Part shown: one piece after another, positions 61,064-64,000 of the stretch | Layout: every line of letters begins with the position of its first letter | Numbering within the stretch: the first letter of the stretch is position 1 | Source: Siderastrea radians | Lineage: Eukaryota > Cnidaria > Anthozoa > Scleractinia > Rhizangiidae | Reading direction: 5' to 3' | Assembly: GCA_964017195.1 (NCBI GenBank) | Contig: OZ024895.1 | Span: forward strand, 12,020,501-12,084,500 | Length of the DNA: 64,000 bases | Notes under the pieces: generated by a model | Database searches by the model: none | The model's input: the letters and a program-made list of their open reading frames with translations, nothing else | Told to the model about the DNA's origin: nothing | Position numbers and translations under genes: made by a program

Positions 61064-62960
61064 CTAGTAGTTTTTTTCTTTTCTTTTCTTTTTTTTTTTT
61101 CATTCTGTTACTGTATAGCGTGTCGTTTTCATGGACTCCCGGAAAATCCACAGTTAAGGTCTGTGTCATTTTGTATTAGAATTTCCGTATTTCGTTGCGT
61201 TAGCTTTTGCTTTTCCTGTCGCGTTTTCTTTCCCCGTTGTCCATAGGAATCATTCTTTTATTGCATATTTTTCAGAACCGTTGCTTGCGATGTGTTGCTT
61301 CCTGCTACGATGTGTCTTACGGTGAATTTGGTCTGGAAATAAAATTATCATACAAGTAGCGTTCGCCTGTTCTTTAGCGGCTACACTTGTATTTGAACTT
61401 CGGGTCAAAGAATATAGGGAAAGGTATGCCATTGACCTCAACGAAACACCATTTCCAGGTAGCATCCATGTTTCTTATTTACAGCGTGACAATTTTTTAT
61501 TTGCATACGTTCATGAGATCAACGATCACAATTCGAGGCCTGAGCTCCTAGAAAACAAACCCAAGTTTGGTTTTGCTCTAGAACCATAATGTTGAATTGA
61601 AATAATTTGATTTGCGTCTCAACGTAGTTTACTGTTAATACTAGCGGTAACCAATGGGTAGGAAGTGCGGGCGGAGATGTGGGTTGGGAGATGCGATTAA
61701 CGTTGAGAACCGCTGTTTAGTAATTGAATAGTAGGTGTGTAGCATGAAATGGTGAATGCGAGTAACCCTTTTAGGCCCAGTATCAACAGAGGAAATCGGG
61801 ACGGAATCATGCACGTGGAAATGGTAAAGTAAAGTAAAGTTTAGTAAAGTTTATTATTATTCACTTCTATAAGTAAAATAGAAAGGACTGTACTATCCCG
61901 CAAATAGCAGTAGCTAGTCTGGGCGGGTAGTGTTTACATTAGTATAGAAGACATTAGTATAGAAGTGAAATTGAATTGAACTATACAGTAAACAAGACTC
62001 ATATTAAATTAAACAACTATTTTATTCAAAAGAAGAACAATTGCTTAGATTTAAGTGAAAACAGTAACAAGTGACAACGCTCAACGTGACTGCAAGACGT
62101 CTGTTGTAGTATAAACGGCAACAGGAACATCTTTATTAGGCTGAAAATCTCACGTTTCTTAAAACAGTATTTGTGATAAAAGCTAATACCGCTGTATCTA
62201 AGGAGCCATAGGTTGTGATTTTCAACTTTGCACAGAGAATGCAGTTCTGAAGAGCGAGGAATATATTGTCTTAGTAAAAATTTCAAACCTTTTCTATTGG
62301 CTCTCTTTTGCTTTGTTCGGCATAATTTAGCTTTTCGAATTCCGGACGGTTCTCTGTCTCCCTTGCAAACTTGACAAGCCGCCTTGTTGTCATTTTCTAA
62401 ACCACTGCTACGTGATTTGCGAATGTTAAGTCGGAAAATTACGTTAATGTGAGCACTGATGACCACGAGCATACCAAGCTGCTGCGCATGTCCTCCGCGG
62501 GAACATCAAACGGACCTTGAACTCAACACCGGGGCCTTCGCTCACATATTATTTATACCGGTTGGAAGTCCAAAGGAATGCCAAGGATGTGCCCACATTT
62601 TGCTCCAACTGGGCTGTATACTAGCTGTATACAGTTTAAGTAAGTGCCGCTGACCACTTCCTCCAAGATTAGGTCTGCAGGCTCGCTTTTGCTCGCCAGC
62701 AATAACCTGTTTTATGTATTATTTAGGCATACATGAATTAGATACATGCCTTCTGTATACGGGATACTTCCTGTACGTCGTGCTTGTATTTTTCTGAAAA
62801 TAAATCTGTGTTGTTGAAATTAGTCTCTGAAAGAATCTGTAGGCGTTCGGGCGGCCTTTGCATTGGCGACGAGGATGAACGAAGGAGGGCAGAAGGTGAG
62901 GTGGCGGCACAAGTAATTTGCACTGTTACAGGGACAAGAAAACTTCGTACACACTATTAT
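61064..62960. other. Non-coding region right of the RTK
   Basis: An open minus-strand frame at 62026-62472 (148 codons, basic and hydrophobic) has no recognised domain. GTAAAGTAAAG-like short repeats lie at 61824-61855. No signal-peptide exon fitting RTK exon A was found. Confidence 0.4.
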
Positions 62961-63384
62961 AAAAGGGACAGGTTCACGGCTCGGTGCATGTGCATTGATC
63001 AAATTACTTTTTCCAGATTTATTAGTATTTCTATCGTTATTGATCCCACTCACATGTCTCAGCGATCACATACTATAGTAAGCCCAAGTAGAACGGCGAA
63101 GGGTTAAATTTGCAGGAAATATTAGTGGGTTACACCAACACAAGTACTGCCAACGTTGAATTTATTGTTGACTTGAAGGTTTTATTCCGTGATTGATGAA
63201 TTTACCGCTATTTGCACGCGCTTTGGTCAAATGGCTGCCAGGGGCGTGTGCAGATAGCTGAGAAATCATTAAACGCGAAACTTTGGCAAGAAAATTTCAC
63301 ACCCGAGCAATCTACTCTCTTCTGATTGGTTCTTTAACAATGCTATGAAAGAATATTGCTTGCGTACTCGCTACTGCTTGCAAA
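62961..63384. repeat. Direct duplication, copy 1
   Basis: Shares long blocks with 63574-63986, for example CTGCCAACGTTGAATTTATT, GAATTTACCGCTATTTGCAC and GAGAAATCATT.AACGCG. Offset about 613 bases. Confidence 0.85.
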
Positions 63385-63573
63385 GGCGATAAAACAGCAT
63401 TTAGATTCATGAGCATGCGCTAAACCGTGAACCGTAAACCCTTTAACCAGGCGTCGCCATGAGGCGTCCGCTGTTTCATACATTAGGCTGGTTTTTGGGG
63501 GTTTACTTGCCCACCATCTTGCACCCGGACACGGTCTCGGGAAACTTCCGGTTTTCTCTTGATGGTTATACCT

Positions 63574-63986
63574 TAAAGGGACAGGTTCATGGCTCGGCGC
63601 ATGTGCATTAATCAAATTACTTTTTCCGTTTTATTAGTAAGTATATCGGTTGATAATCCTACTCACGTGTATTTCAGGGATCACATACTTTAGGAAGCCC
63701 AAGCAGAACGGCGGAGGTCTAAATTCGTAGGAAATATTTGTGGATTACACCGACACTGCCAACGTTGAATTTATTGTTGACCCGAAGGTTTTATTCCACG
63801 GTTGATGAATTTACCGCTATTTGCACGCGCTTTCGTCAAGTGCCTGCCAGAGGTGTGTGCAGATAGCTGAGAAATCATTTAACGCGAAACTTTGGCAAGA
63901 AAATTTCACACCCGAGCAATCTACTCGCTTCTGATAGATTCTTTAACAATGTTATGAAATAATATTGCTTGCGTACTCGCTACTCT
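63574..63986. repeat. Direct duplication, copy 2
   Basis: A diverged copy of 62961-63384 at roughly 90 percent by eye. The copies are separated by about 190 unique bases. No coding frame is conserved between them, so it is likely a non-coding repeat or element ends. Confidence 0.85.
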
Positions 63987-64000
63987 GCTTGCTGTTTGTA

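Noticed and set aside
61250..61465. Possible first exon of the RTK
   Set aside because: No hydrophobic leader and no donor in phase 1 to fit exon A.
62026..62472. 148-codon minus-strand frame beginning MLVVISAHINV
   Set aside because: Basic and aromatic composition typical of AT-rich non-coding DNA, no splice partner, not a convincing signal peptide for the RTK.

Overview
The window looks like nuclear DNA of a cnidarian, most likely a stony coral or another anthozoan. The reasons are small coding exons separated by long AT-rich introns with GT-AG borders, chains of phase 1-1 immunoglobulin (Ig) exons, a kinase domain of the cnidarian Ig receptor tyrosine kinase (RTK) type, and a dense load of DIRS-like, ISL2EU-like, Penelope-like and palindromic elements. 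There are no operons, bacterial genes, rRNA genes or CRISPR arrays. The species is an inference.

Left part (about 5.2-10.9 kb, + strand): a single-pass Ig receptor gene. It has a candidate signal-peptide exon, a V-like half domain, two C2/I-set Ig exons, a short Ser/Thr-rich stalk, a transmembrane exon and three cytoplasmic exons that end with an ITIM-like tyrosine motif (VLYADL). All downstream splice phases fit, but both candidate 5' exons carry an in-frame stop codon.

Minus strand, 59.4 down to 11.9 kb: exons that splice in consistent phase into one receptor tyrosine kinase with a V-set Ig, several C2 Ig exons, a SEA-like domain split by microexons, a transmembrane segment, a juxtamembrane region and a complete kinase domain. 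The two genes converge tail to tail about 1 kb apart, and their predicted poly(A) signals overlap.

Centre (27.28-41.73 kb): a head-to-tail array with a 3,427-base period. Each unit holds one C2 Ig exon of the RTK on the minus strand and, on the plus strand, a truncated DIRS-like retrotransposon (Gag-like, reverse transcriptase/RNase H, tyrosine recombinase). There are five copies of the Ig exon and four of the retrotransposon. The exon is phase 1-1 with intact splice sites in each copy, so the receptor could carry up to ten Ig domains. This is the most unusual structure in the window.

Right part (41.8-64 kb): the intron and 5' side of the RTK, filled with a decayed ISL2EU-like DNA transposon (THAP/DDE transposase plus SWIM/YqaJ nuclease), a Penelope-like GIY-YIG remnant, a large TTAA-flanked inverted-repeat element holding a foldback element with minisatellite arms, several small palindromic elements and a direct duplication at the right edge. 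The first exon(s) of the RTK were not found.
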